Of a stretch of 64,000 bases of DNA, positions 43,169 through 52,262 are shown in pieces (position 1 is the first letter of the stretch; every line of letters begins with the position of its first letter). This DNA comes from Fredericiella sp963839515. GTDB lineage: Bacteria; Chloroflexota; Anaerolineae; Caldilineales; Caldilineaceae. A program made the position numbers and the translations under genes. The stretch is from the NCBI GenBank assembly GCA_963839515.1, contig CAWIVN010000001.1, positions 378,370 to 442,369 on the forward strand, read 5' to 3'. The notes under the pieces were generated by a model that was not told the DNA's origin, searched no databases, and was given only the letters and a program-made list of their open reading frames with translations.

Positions 43169-43755
43169 GATGCCCGGATCATTCCCTGGGCCACGGCGTC
43201 ATCGATTAAGGCATTTATGTAGGCGTGCACAGATGATGCAGCGCTGATCGGCTCCATACGGTGTTCGACCATGGTACGGTCCAGATTCGCCTCGCGCCAG
43301 GTACCGCCACCGTTGTTGTAGTTCTGCAGCGCCGGCATCAGGCGATCCGCCATATTGGCAAATTTCGCCTCCGCCGTCTCCCCTGCCTCAAACTCTTCCC
43401 ACAGCCCACGCAGTTCGCGGTTCTGGTCGTCCGGCAGCAGCCCGAAGAGACGTTCGGCGGCTGTCTGCTCGCGATCGGCCTTGTCCAGGTAGCCGACCGC
43501 GTCAAAGGCAAAGGTGTCGCCGGCGTCGACTTCGACGATATCATGCACCAACAGCATTCTGATCACCCGTGACACATCGATCGGTTCGTTGGAGTATTCG
43601 GCCAGCACAAGGGCGATCATGGCGACATGCCACGAGTGTTCGGCGGTGTTTTCGCGGCGCTCCCCACCCACCAAACGCGTGCGTCGCAGCACCAGCTTTA
43701 GCCGGTCGATTTCGACCAAGAAGGCGATTTGTTGGTCCAGGCGTGATTCGGTCAT
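43165..43755 (-). CDS. HD-domain hydrolase (5'-nucleotidase YfbR/HDDC2-like)
   Basis: The 196-residue protein has the HD pattern RRENTAEHSWHVAMIALVLAEY (first His pair), LLVHDIVEVDAGD (His-Asp) and a later Asp in FANMADRLMPALQNYNNGG, matching HDDC2/YfbR deoxynucleoside-monophosphate phosphatases. Metal-dependent removal of phosphate from dNMPs is the likely reaction. The start at 43755 begins MTESRLDQQIAFL; an upstream in-frame ATG-like start gives an odd basic extension. Coupled to the SpoU gene by ATGA. Confidence 0.85.
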   Translation of the reverse strand: MTESRLDQQIAFLVEIDRLKLVLRRTRLVGGERRENTAEHSWHVAMIALVLAEYSNEPIDVSRVIRMLLVHDIVEVDAGDTFAFDAVGYLDKADREQTAAERLFGLLPDDQNRELRGLWEEFEAGETAEAKFANMADRLMPALQNYNNGGGTWREANLDRTMVEHRMEPISAASSVHAYINALIDDAVAQGMIRAS

Positions 43756-43777
43756 GAGATTCTCAATACCTATTCCG

Positions 43778-44968
43778 TTACGGTTGTGTTGGTCCGAAGG
43801 TCGCCGCCGTCTCACTCGTATTTACCGTCGGGACGATTCCAGGCCCAGGTAAGACAATCGTCGGCGTGGTGCCATCCGGCGTAAAGATTAGCTTATCGGT
43901 TGGTTGCAGCGCACTGGCGTTTGCCTCGATACTTCTCAATTGCAGCAAGGCGGGATTGGTCGCCAGGATGGCTGCCAAGGCCGACTCCATCGCCGTATCA
44001 GCCTTGGCCTCTTCTACTGCGGCCAAAGCTGCCGCACGTTGGATTTCCAAGTCGCGCTGGGCTGCTAGCAGTTCGTTGGCCTTCTCCGCATCAATAATAG
44101 CACGCTCGGCCTCTACGCGTGCCAATTCGTTGGCGCGTTCGGCTTCGATCACAGCTTTTTGCGCCTGGATCTTTTCATCGTTCAGCTGGGCCAGCGTCAG
44201 CTGCTGGCGCGCCTCTTCTTGGATGCGGCTTTGCGCCACGCGGATTTCGCCTTCTTGGCGTGCTTGTTCGGCTTGCGCCTGTGCCGTTGCCTTTAGCTCG
44301 TCCTGGCGTGCCTGCTCGGTCTCAAGCCGCAACTGCACGATGCGATCCAGGCCGGCCTGTACCTCGGGCGACAGCGTCACCTCGGGTACGGCCACATTGT
44401 CGATCGCAAGGCCAAAGTCGCTCGACAGGTTGCCTAGTTCGACGTCAATGCAGTCGCGCAGCACATCGCGGCCGGTGCCAATCACGGCGTCGTCAAAGTT
44501 GCGGTCACCCACGCAAACTTTCATTGCCTGCTTGGCACGCGCGATCACTTGTTGGCGTGCGGATTCGTCATTGATAAATAACTGGTTGTACTTGGCCCAC
44601 ATGCTGCGTAGTTGTTCGGCATCGGCCAGGCCGGGGCGGAAGATATCGCCTGTCACGACCAAGCCGATCCGCTGCTTGTCCTTAGTGATCAGTTCGGCAT
44701 CCTGCACCTCAAAAGGCACGGCCTTACTGGAGATCCGCTCCAGATCGACAAACAAGCCCGTAGCACTGTAGACGCCGGGGCCGACGATGTCCTGGATGCG
44801 GCCACTCTCGAATTGAACACCGACCTCATCCTGAGCAACCTGCTCGAAAAAGTAGAAAAAGCGGCTGGAAACGCTCATCAGCAAGACGATCAGGACGCCG
44901 ATTGCCAGAAATGCAATCAGGATGGTGAGTGGCTTGCGTGAATTTGCTGTTTTGACATTGCTGGACAT
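43778..44968 (-). CDS. SPFH/prohibitin-domain membrane protein
   Basis: The 396-residue protein has an N-terminal membrane helix (about 14-36), then an SPFH/band-7 domain (EVGVQFESGRIQDIVGPGVY to NVAVPEVTLSPEVQ) and a long coiled coil of about 130 residues made of Glu/Gln/Arg/Ala repeats with many AxxEAERANE units. Such proteins form membrane rings or cages that organise membrane domains and proteases. The end is a Thr/Pro/Val-rich tail. A TACAAT -10 with extended TG lies at 45027-45035. The HD gene follows 22 bp later. Confidence 0.88.
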   Translation of the reverse strand: MSSNVKTANSRKPLTILIAFLAIGVLIVLLMSVSSRFFYFFEQVAQDEVGVQFESGRIQDIVGPGVYSATGLFVDLERISSKAVPFEVQDAELITKDKQRIGLVVTGDIFRPGLADAEQLRSMWAKYNQLFINDESARQQVIARAKQAMKVCVGDRNFDDAVIGTGRDVLRDCIDVELGNLSSDFGLAIDNVAVPEVTLSPEVQAGLDRIVQLRLETEQARQDELKATAQAQAEQARQEGEIRVAQSRIQEEARQQLTLAQLNDEKIQAQKAVIEAERANELARVEAERAIIDAEKANELLAAQRDLEIQRAAALAAVEEAKADTAMESALAAILATNPALLQLRSIEANASALQPTDKLIFTPDGTTPTIVLPGPGIVPTVNTSETAATFGPTQP

Positions 44969-45026
44969 GTGCGGATGGTCTCCTGACAATTCTGTGGAAA
45001 ATTACGGCTGATCTTCCCCGTGGCCC

Positions 45027-45035
45027 ATTGTACCA
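45027..45035 (-). promoter_or_regulatory. Extended -10 promoter of the SPFH gene
   Basis: On the minus strand TGG-TACAAT ends at 45027, about 58 bp before the ATG. The -35 region at 17 bp (TTTGGG) is poor, so the extended -10 probably compensates. Confidence 0.5.
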
Positions 45036-45096
45036 GCCGGCGGGCGCCGCCCAAATGACATTTGGCTGACGATCGACTACATTCGTGCGCCCGTTT

Positions 45097-45125
45097 TTGT
45101 CAGTTCCCGCGCGGCGGATTACAAT
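45097..45125 (+). promoter_or_regulatory. Promoter of the pyrC-pyrB operon
   Basis: TTGTCA (45097-45102) and TACAAT (45120-45125) are separated by exactly 17 bp. The leader to pyrC is only about 33 nt and shows no attenuator. Confidence 0.7.
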
Positions 45126-45164
45126 TAGGTCCCGGTCAAACACAGCTACTGGAAGGAGTCGGCA

Positions 45165-46286
45165 ATGACCATACTGCGCTTGCCCGGGCTGATCGATGCC
45201 CACGTGCATCTACGTGAACCCGGCTACACCCACAAAGAGGATTTCCTTAGCGGCACAGCGGCCGCTTTGGCAGGAGGTGTGACGGTCGTGCTGGACATGC
45301 CGAACACCAACCCGCCGACAGCGACGCCCGAGCGCCTGAGCGACAAGGCCCGACTTGCAGCAGCCAAGACTGTTTGTGATGTCGGGCTTTTTGTTGGCGC
45401 TACGAACACGCATGCCGACGCTTACTTGCCTGTCGCGCTCCACGCGTGCGGTCTCAAGATCTACGTCAGCGACACCTTTGGCAGCTTGCGTATCGATACG
45501 TTGGACCTGATGCACCGGCTGTTTCGCACGTGGGCCGAGCAGGCCGAGCGGGATGGTTACCGCCGGGACGGCAGGGCTAGCGGCTTGGGACCGATCACCG
45601 TCCATGCCGAGGAGTTGATGCTGCCGGTATGCCTTGCCTTGGCCGATCTATATGGCACGCCACTGCATATCGCGCACGTGTCGCGGCGCAGCGAAATCGA
45701 GTTGATTCGCGCCGCCAAGGAACGTGGCCATTCGGTAACCTGCGAGGCAACGCCTCACCATCTTTTTCTTAGCAGTGATGATTTGCCACGCCTGGGCAAC
45801 CGCGGCGACATGCGCCCGCGCCTGGCGAACCCGGACGATGTAGCCGCTCTCTGGGAGAACCTGGGTTATATCGACGTTTTTGCCACCGACCATGCCCCCC
45901 ATACGCTCGCGGAGAAAGGCTATGGCGTACCCGAAGCACCGGCTGCGCCCCCACCTGGTGTTCCAGGCGTGGAGACCTTGCTGCCCTTGTTGCTGACCGC
46001 TGTGCATGACGGCCGGCTTGTGCTTGAAGATGTGCTGCAGCGCTGTGTTGCCAATCCACGGCGCATCTATGGTCTGCCTGAGCAGCCGCAGACGTGGGTG
46101 GAAGTAGATGTGGACAGCCGCTATGTGTTGGACGATCAGGCGCAGCAGACAGCGGTGCGCTGGACGCCCTTTGCTGAGATGGCGGTCTACGGGCGCGTTG
46201 AGCAGGTAATCCTGCGCGGCAAAACTGTGTACGCCCAAGGCAAACTGCTGGCCGAACCAGGCAGCGGCCACGTATTGTTTCAGTAG
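45165..46286 (+). CDS. pyrC: Dihydroorotase
   Basis: Dihydroorotase closes carbamoyl aspartate to dihydroorotate in pyrimidine synthesis. The 373-residue amidohydrolase has metal ligands in DAHVHLREPGYTHKEDF, substrate motif DMPNTNPPT, HAEE, IAHVSRRSEIELIRAAK, CEATPHHLFL and the catalytic Asp in FATDHAPHT. GGAG lies before the ATG behind a consensus promoter. pyrB follows 37 bp later. Its sequence is of the class I (multifunctional-like) type, not the short E. coli PyrC type. Confidence 0.93.
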   Translation: MTILRLPGLIDAHVHLREPGYTHKEDFLSGTAAALAGGVTVVLDMPNTNPPTATPERLSDKARLAAAKTVCDVGLFVGATNTHADAYLPVALHACGLKIYVSDTFGSLRIDTLDLMHRLFRTWAEQAERDGYRRDGRASGLGPITVHAEELMLPVCLALADLYGTPLHIAHVSRRSEIELIRAAKERGHSVTCEATPHHLFLSSDDLPRLGNRGDMRPRLANPDDVAALWENLGYIDVFATDHAPHTLAEKGYGVPEAPAAPPPGVPGVETLLPLLLTAVHDGRLVLEDVLQRCVANPRRIYGLPEQPQTWVEVDVDSRYVLDDQAQQTAVRWTPFAEMAVYGRVEQVILRGKTVYAQGKLLAEPGSGHVLFQ

Positions 46287-46323
46287 CGTTTGTGTAGCTT
46301 TCTTTTACAAAGGAACTCATACT

Positions 46324-47313
46324 ATGGAAACCAAACCGGAAGTCAAGATCAAGGACGTGGACCGCATGGCGGCCAACCGCGTGGATAACGGCTTTTATGG
46401 GCAGGACATCTTGAGCGTCAGCCAATTCGATCGCGACAAGCTCGACTTCATCTTCGGCGTAGGCGAAGAAATGCGCATGCTGGTCGAGCGCTTTGGCAGC
46501 GCCGACCTGCTGCAGGGCAAGATTTTGGCCAACCTTTTTTATGAGCCCAGCACCCGCACGAGCTCCAGCTTTATGGCCGCCATGCTGCGCCTCGGTGGGC
46601 AGGTGATACCGATCAACAACGTGCAGTACAGCTCGGTTACCAAAGGCGAGAGCCTGCCTGACACAGTGCGCACACTGGAGAGCTATTCGGATGTGATCGT
46701 CATTCGCCATCCCGAGGTCGGTTCGGCTGCCACGGCCGCGCACTATTCCAGCAAGCCCATTATCAACGCCGGCGACGGCGTGGGTGAACATCCCACGCAG
46801 GCACTGCTGGACCTTTTCACCGTTGTCGAAGCGTTAGGAACAATAGGTGGCCTCAAGATCGCCATGGTGGGTGACCTCAAGTTTGGCCGCACCGTGCACA
46901 GCTTGACCAAGCTGCTGGTGAACTATCCGGTGGAATTTGTCTTTGTCAGCCCCCAAATCCTGCGGATGCCAAAGGATGTGCTCGACGTGGTCAATTCGAC
47001 CGGACATAGCTACAAGGAAACCGAAGACGTCCACGACTGTATTGCCGACGTAGACGTGCTCTACGTGACGCGTGTGCAGAAAGAGCGTTTCACCGATTTG
47101 GCCGTATATGAAGCCCTCAAGGATCACTACGTGGTCGATCCGGCGCTGATGAGCAAGGCCAAGGAGCGCATGATCGTCATGCACCCCCTGCCGCGCATTA
47201 ACGAGATCAGTTATGCCATCGACAATGATCCGCGCGCCGCATACTTCGACCAGATGCGCAACGGCATGTACATCCGTATGGCCTTGCTCGCAGCCGTGCT
47301 CGGGAAGGCATAG
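46324..47313 (+). CDS. pyrB: Aspartate carbamoyltransferase catalytic subunit
   Basis: PyrB joins carbamoyl phosphate and aspartate. The 329-residue protein carries the carbamoyl-phosphate motif YEPSTRTSSSF, the loop VTKGESLPDTVRTLESY, the HPTQALLDLFT segment, LKFGRTVHSL and the late motif MHPLPRINEI. An N-terminal extension of about 30 residues precedes the usual start. No regulatory pyrI gene is next to it. AAAGGA precedes the ATG. Confidence 0.95.
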   Translation: METKPEVKIKDVDRMAANRVDNGFYGQDILSVSQFDRDKLDFIFGVGEEMRMLVERFGSADLLQGKILANLFYEPSTRTSSSFMAAMLRLGGQVIPINNVQYSSVTKGESLPDTVRTLESYSDVIVIRHPEVGSAATAAHYSSKPIINAGDGVGEHPTQALLDLFTVVEALGTIGGLKIAMVGDLKFGRTVHSLTKLLVNYPVEFVFVSPQILRMPKDVLDVVNSTGHSYKETEDVHDCIADVDVLYVTRVQKERFTDLAVYEALKDHYVVDPALMSKAKERMIVMHPLPRINEISYAIDNDPRAAYFDQMRNGMYIRMALLAAVLGKA

Positions 47314-47332
47314 AGTAATCAGGAGACGGCAG

Positions 47333-49432
47333 TTGGCAGCACACCCCGAACGCGCAAGTTTCCACAATAGCCTGGGCGTGGCGCTCAAACAGGTTGCCTG
47401 TCGGCATCCCGGTGCGTCGTGCCGGGGACGCCTGTTGGTATCTGCTTGCCTGCTGCTAATCCTGCTGGCTCTCCCCGGGCGCGCTTTGGCCCAAGACCTG
47501 CCCGCGGGCTGGCTGGTCAATCCAAACAGCGACGACGAAGTGATCTACATTGATCCGAGCGGTTTCATTCGCGTCTATGATCCCTTCGGCGAACCCAAAA
47601 TTACCTGGGTGAGCCCCGAAGGCGGGTGGGGCGCCGCAGCTCTGGGTGACTTTACAGGTGACGGGGACGACGAGATCGTGGCGGTAGGCGGTGAAGGGGC
47701 TGCCGCCAGGCTTGTCGTCTACGATCCTGTTGTTGCATCGGGTTCGGTAGACGCGAATCAGCAGTTCGGCGGTGTGCCGTGGAAGCAGCTTTATATCACC
47801 AACCTGCCGGCGACGCCACGGCTTGTGGCTACGGGAGAATTTGACCCGTCCGTGGCCGGCCAGGAGATCGTTTACACAACCGATGCTCCGCCTGACTCGG
47901 ACGGCGACCCGCGCAGCATCGTTGCGATCTTGACGCAGGCTAGCGATCCCGCTGACGGCAGCGCCTGGCGCACCTTTACCAGCACTACCACAGGCCAGCA
48001 ATGGAGCGACATCTCGACGGGCGATCTGGCGCTGACCGGCATTGACCACATTGCCCTGATCGACGAAGACCGTGGCGTGCTGTCAGTCTATCGTTTGCGA
48101 GATGGTAGTTTGCAGCGCTATTATCTGTCCGCGAGCGACACGCGCGAGTGGAGCAGTTCGGCGATTGGCCAGGTCGATCTGGCCACGGCTGAGCCTGAAC
48201 TGGTGCTCGTGCGGCGCGCAGACCGGCCCTTGGCCAGCCTTATCATCCAACGCTACGAGCCGCCCGACAACTTCGTGGACGTCTACCTGCGTGATTTTAA
48301 CCCTGCCCCGCGCGTGGTATTTCTCGCCGACGTAAATGCTACCGCCGAAGCGGAAGTATTCATGTTGCGCAACGTCGTGCGCACGGCCGGCTGCCCGCCA
48401 CCCTACAATACGCCCCCCGTCCAGCTCATCATGCGCAACCGCGGGCCGGATCGGCCGACCGATTTTGAAGTCTGCCTGGATCAGGCCAATACGTTTCGCT
48501 ACGGCGCGGGAGGCGACTTGAATGGTGACGGCAAGGACGAAGTGATCGTTCTAAGCGCCACACAAATACGCGTCTTCTACAATGTGGATACGACCTTCAC
48601 AGTCACCAACGTGCAGGTCTCGAGTGATGCGCGTACTATCGCTGCCGGCAACCTTGATAAAGCGGGTGCAATCAAGCCGAACACGCTGGCCGTCAGCCGC
48701 AGCAGCCTTGACTTCACCGTCGGTGCCGGTGAAGCCAGCCAAGTGCAAACGATAGAACTTAGCAACAGTGCACCGGATGGTGCCCCAATCCCCTTACAGA
48801 TCCACGTGTCGCCGCAGGTAGATTACGTACGTTGGACTCTAAGCAGCCAATATACCCCAGCGACACTGTCCGTCTCTGTTGATGCCGCCGAACTCCTGCC
48901 CGATATTACGTATGCTGTGGAGCTGATAATTGAATCCCCAGGGGTTAGTGTCACGAATACGCCTTACCGCATTCCGGTCCTAATCCGTGTGGGAGAAGGC
49001 ATGATCGTACGCCCCGCCGCCCTCGGCGTAGTGCTCAGTCCGTGCGAGGCTTCATCCGCCACGCCGCAGATTGATTTGCGTGTGCTGGGAACGGCGGACA
49101 TTACGTTCAGTGCTACGGTCGATGCCGGTCCTGCCGGCGCCCAGGTCGCAACACAAGACGCCGCGCCCTTGCCAGAAAGCGTAACCGCCACCTCTTGGCA
49201 AGTGCGCGACGTCCCGTGGATTCGCAGCGCTCAGTCTCCCACTGTCACTGTACCGTCAACAATCACACTATTGATCGATCCGTCTCTGGCTGCGCCGTTC
49301 AATCAAGCACACGTGACGGTCGTCGGTCAACTGAGCGGGCGGACTTTAACGCGTACTGCCGATATTGTCTTTGTTTGCACCGATAATCCAGTTTACTTGC
49401 CGGTCATCCAAAGTATGGCCTGGCCGCATTAG
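47333..49432 (+). CDS. Secreted FG-GAP/VCBS-like repeat protein with a TTG start
   Basis: The 699-residue product has a long N-terminal part with a signal peptide (hydrophobic stretch ending GRALA before QDLPAG). FG-GAP-type repeats follow with DFTGDGDDEIVAVGG, DLALTGIDHIALIDEDRG, DLNGDGKDEVIVLSA and similar, typical of beta-propeller surface proteins. The C-terminal third has beta-rich Ig-like strands (SRSSLDFTVGAGEASQVQTI). The end is PVYLPVIQS. The start TTG at 47333 has AGGAG 7 nt upstream; the longer frame would run through pyrB. It follows pyrB by 19 bp and may be cotranscribed. Function unknown; adhesion or surface structure is likely. Confidence 0.75.
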   Translation: MAAHPERASFHNSLGVALKQVACRHPGASCRGRLLVSACLLLILLALPGRALAQDLPAGWLVNPNSDDEVIYIDPSGFIRVYDPFGEPKITWVSPEGGWGAAALGDFTGDGDDEIVAVGGEGAAARLVVYDPVVASGSVDANQQFGGVPWKQLYITNLPATPRLVATGEFDPSVAGQEIVYTTDAPPDSDGDPRSIVAILTQASDPADGSAWRTFTSTTTGQQWSDISTGDLALTGIDHIALIDEDRGVLSVYRLRDGSLQRYYLSASDTREWSSSAIGQVDLATAEPELVLVRRADRPLASLIIQRYEPPDNFVDVYLRDFNPAPRVVFLADVNATAEAEVFMLRNVVRTAGCPPPYNTPPVQLIMRNRGPDRPTDFEVCLDQANTFRYGAGGDLNGDGKDEVIVLSATQIRVFYNVDTTFTVTNVQVSSDARTIAAGNLDKAGAIKPNTLAVSRSSLDFTVGAGEASQVQTIELSNSAPDGAPIPLQIHVSPQVDYVRWTLSSQYTPATLSVSVDAAELLPDITYAVELIIESPGVSVTNTPYRIPVLIRVGEGMIVRPAALGVVLSPCEASSATPQIDLRVLGTADITFSATVDAGPAGAQVATQDAAPLPESVTATSWQVRDVPWIRSAQSPTVTVPSTITLLIDPSLAAPFNQAHVTVVGQLSGRTLTRTADIVFVCTDNPVYLPVIQSMAWPH

Positions 49433-49536
49433 GTGCCGGCGCCGGCTGCGACTAACACAAAGCCCAGCACGCCAACAATACCCACGATCAGCATGATGTA
49501 AAACATGCCGGAGTAACCGTCTTCCTGTTCGTCCAT
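49429..49536 (-). CDS. 35-residue single-helix membrane protein
   Basis: The frame starts MDEQEDGYSGMFYIMLIVGI and continues as one hydrophobic helix ending GAGT. GAGGG lies 5 nt before the ATG. It overlaps the 3' end of the secreted repeat protein on the other strand by 4 bp. An acidic cytoplasmic tail and a single Gly/Val-rich helix suggest a small membrane protein. Function unknown. Confidence 0.55.
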   Translation of the reverse strand: MDEQEDGYSGMFYIMLIVGIVGVLGFVLVAAGAGT

Positions 49537-49734
49537 GATGCCCTCTTTGTAGATTGCCGCTACGTGCAAGTTTCTAGCACGTAAGCTGGCCATTAGCAAC
49601 GTACGCCAAATAGGATGACGTTACGAATCCGCTAAGGTTACGGGCAGTTTTACTTTACCGTAGGATCTAGCTGTTGTCGATAGACGACTGTACTGCGGAG
49701 GGAAACAGTAAGCATTGCGTCAGGTTGAGGGATG

Positions 49735-50718
49735 CTAGTGCGCGGCAGGGACAGGGGCGCTGCTGGGCGACACGGGATAGATACGCTCGCGGTGAACCGC
49801 TCCGCAGATCTCCTCTATGGAGCAGTCGTGGTCGTCAAGCCAGCACTGCAACTCGCCGTGGATGGCGGCTATGGCATCCGCTCCACGGTAGTAGACAGCG
49901 CTGCCGACACCCACGGTCGTGGCGCCTGCCATCAACATCTCAATGGCATCAAGCCCAGTGGTGACGCCGCCGGTGCCGATAATCGGGATATCTGGGCAAG
50001 CGCGCCGCGCATCGTAAACGCACTTGAGGGCGATCGGCTTAATGGCGGGACCACTTAGCCCGCCGCTGCGATTGGCCAACACCGCCTGGCCACTCTCGGC
50101 GTCAATTACCATGCCCGGCATCGTGTTGACTACACACAGTGCATCGGCGCCGGCAGCCACGACGGCGCGTGCTATCCGGCCAATGCCGGGCACGTTGGGA
50201 GCCAGTTTCACGACCACGGGAATGCCGCTGCCGATCAGCGCCTGCTTGACGTGGCCGGTTACTTCGGCTGCCGCGTCGGCGTTACCTGCATATGGTTCGC
50301 CGAACTCACTATGTACGTTGGGACACGAGATGTTGACCTCGACCAAGTCGGGGTGCGCCGCAGCTACCGTGAGTGCCACGGTGGCAAATTCTTCCGGCGG
50401 TCCGGCAAAGATGCTGGCAATTAGCGGCACACCTAACGGGGCCAGGGCAGCCTTTGCCTGGCTCAGCAGGGCTACCTCTGCCTCGGCTCCCGGGTTCGCC
50501 AGACCAATTGCATTTATCAAACCGTGCCCCCAGTCAAGGCAAGTGGGGTTGACATGTCCGGCACGCGGGGCTGGACCACAAGATTTGGCCGTAACTGCGC
50601 CGCAACCTGCGCGTGCCGCTCGCTCCAGAAGACTCACAGTTGTCCCCCAGATGCCGCTGGCCAGTACAAGCGGAGTGGGGAGAGTCAGATGAAGAAATTG
50701 AGTTTGCAGGTCGGCCAT
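49735..50718 (-). CDS. pyrD: Dihydroorotate dehydrogenase (class 1B-type catalytic subunit)
   Basis: PyrD oxidises dihydroorotate to orotate with FMN. The 327-residue barrel has GIWGTT, the catalytic Cys in VEVNISCPNVHSEFG, KLAPNV, VVNTMPGMVID and IIGTGGVTTGLDAIEM. The Cys makes it class 1; the form matches class 1B, which usually pairs with PyrK. No pyrK is visible nearby, so the electron acceptor is unclear. It follows pyrFE by 21 bp. GAGG precedes the ATG. Confidence 0.92.
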   Translation of the reverse strand: MADLQTQFLHLTLPTPLVLASGIWGTTVSLLERAARAGCGAVTAKSCGPAPRAGHVNPTCLDWGHGLINAIGLANPGAEAEVALLSQAKAALAPLGVPLIASIFAGPPEEFATVALTVAAAHPDLVEVNISCPNVHSEFGEPYAGNADAAAEVTGHVKQALIGSGIPVVVKLAPNVPGIGRIARAVVAAGADALCVVNTMPGMVIDAESGQAVLANRSGGLSGPAIKPIALKCVYDARRACPDIPIIGTGGVTTGLDAIEMLMAGATTVGVGSAVYYRGADAIAAIHGELQCWLDDHDCSIEEICGAVHRERIYPVSPSSAPVPAAH

Positions 50719-50739
50719 AACAGTACCTCGATGAGGCCT

Positions 50740-52215
50740 CTAGTTGCGTAAGAACGCGAGTACTTCCTGATGCTTTTGGGGGTCGAGCAGCTTCTGGTCT
50801 GCCAGTGCGTCCAGCAATGTCGTCAGCTTGAAGACACTGTGTGCCCGAATGCCCGCCTGCGCTAGTTTTGCCACGCCACCTTGTTCTCGATCGATCAGCA
50901 CGATCACGTGTTCCACCACCAGACCTGCAGCCCGTAGTTGCTCCGCCGTGTCGATGGTGCTGCCTCCGCTCGTGATCAGGTCCTCGATCACGACCACGCG
51001 CTCGCCTGCTTGCCATGCGCCCTCGATTAGCTTGCCGAGGCCATGGCTTTTGGCCTCTTTGCGTGGGTATATGAGCGGCTTATCCGCTGCAATTGCTACG
51101 GCTGTGCCAATCGGCAGCGCGGCGTAGGGGACGCCGGCAATACGCTCGCACTCGATGTCGGCCAGAATCGCCGCATATGCCTGTGCTGCCCTGGCTAGCA
51201 GCGCCGGCTTGCTTACCAGCAGCCGTAGGTCCACGTAGATGGGGGATTGGATGCCGCTGGCCAGTGTAAAGCTGCCAAACTTCACGGCGCCGAGCTCGAA
51301 CAACTCGGCCGCCAACTGTCGAGCGTCGCCTTGGCCCGCCTTGGCTGCAGGTACACCCACCCGCTGGGTGCCAGGCAGGCTTTGGTCTGCCAGTCGCGCA
51401 CACACGGCATTGATCTCGTCACGCAACTTGCGGGCGGCCTGGCCGTGGTCGTCGGCCAGGGCGACGTTGCGGCTGGCGTTTATGATCACGCCGGCGCCAT
51501 CGTCCCGCAGCCCAGCTGCCAGCGTCGCCTCTAAGTCTCCACCTTGGGCACCAATGCCGGGAATGAGGAACCAGGCGTGCGGGGCGGCGCTGCGCACGTC
51601 GGCGATGGCCTGAGGGAAGGTAGCCCCCACGACAAGACCGACGTTGGGCGACCAGGCGGCGGCCGTGCGTGCTACATGCACGTAGAGGGGCCGGTTTGGT
51701 TCGCGATCAAGCGTACGCCAGTCGGCAACCTCCAGTTCCTGGAACTCGCCTGCGCCGGGGTTGGACGTATGGCACAGCACGAACAGGCCCTTGTCTGCGT
51801 AGCGTGCAAACGGTTCGACACTGTCCTTGCCCAAGTAAGGGCTGAGTGTGACGCCATCCACGCCCAGGTCATCGAAGCAGGCGCGGGCGTAGGCTTCCGC
51901 CGTGCTGCCAATGTCGCCGCGTTTGGCGTCGAGCAGGACGGGAATGTGCGGCGGGATCAGGGCCAATGTCTGGCGCAGCGCCGCCATGCCCTCTGCGCCC
52001 AGCGCTTCGTAAAAGGCGATGTTCGGCTTATAGGCGCAGACGAGATCCTGCGTCTGCGCGATGATGGCATGGTTCCATGCCACAATTGTGGCCGCCGGGT
52101 CGCCGTCTGCGGCCCGGTAGCGCGCAGGAGCCTGCGCCGGGTTGGGGTCAAGTCCAACACAGAGCAGGCTCTGATTGCGTACTACAGCGGCCTGGAGTTT
52201 CGTAAAGAAGCCCAT
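50740..52215 (-). CDS. pyrFE: Fused orotidine-5'-phosphate decarboxylase / orotate phosphoribosyltransferase
   Basis: One 491-residue protein carries both last steps of UMP synthesis. Residues 1-275 form the OMP decarboxylase (LCVGLDPNPAQAP, the Lys-Asp catalytic array DAKRGDIGSTAEAYA and LSPYLGKD). Residues about 300-491 form the OPRTase (KFGSFTLASGIQSPIYVDLR and the PRPP motif VVVIEDLITSGGSTIDTAEQL, in part). The order is decarboxylase first, the reverse of animal UMP synthase. The start at 52215 has AAAGGGAG upstream and begins MGFFTKLQAAV. It precedes pyrD. Confidence 0.95.
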   Translation of the reverse strand: MGFFTKLQAAVVRNQSLLCVGLDPNPAQAPARYRAADGDPAATIVAWNHAIIAQTQDLVCAYKPNIAFYEALGAEGMAALRQTLALIPPHIPVLLDAKRGDIGSTAEAYARACFDDLGVDGVTLSPYLGKDSVEPFARYADKGLFVLCHTSNPGAGEFQELEVADWRTLDREPNRPLYVHVARTAAAWSPNVGLVVGATFPQAIADVRSAAPHAWFLIPGIGAQGGDLEATLAAGLRDDGAGVIINASRNVALADDHGQAARKLRDEINAVCARLADQSLPGTQRVGVPAAKAGQGDARQLAAELFELGAVKFGSFTLASGIQSPIYVDLRLLVSKPALLARAAQAYAAILADIECERIAGVPYAALPIGTAVAIAADKPLIYPRKEAKSHGLGKLIEGAWQAGERVVVIEDLITSGGSTIDTAEQLRAAGLVVEHVIVLIDREQGGVAKLAQAGIRAHSVFKLTTLLDALADQKLLDPQKHQEVLAFLRN

Positions 52216-52262
52216 TGTGCTCCCTTTCGCGTCCTCACGCGGGCGCTGGTTTCGCCGGCAGG

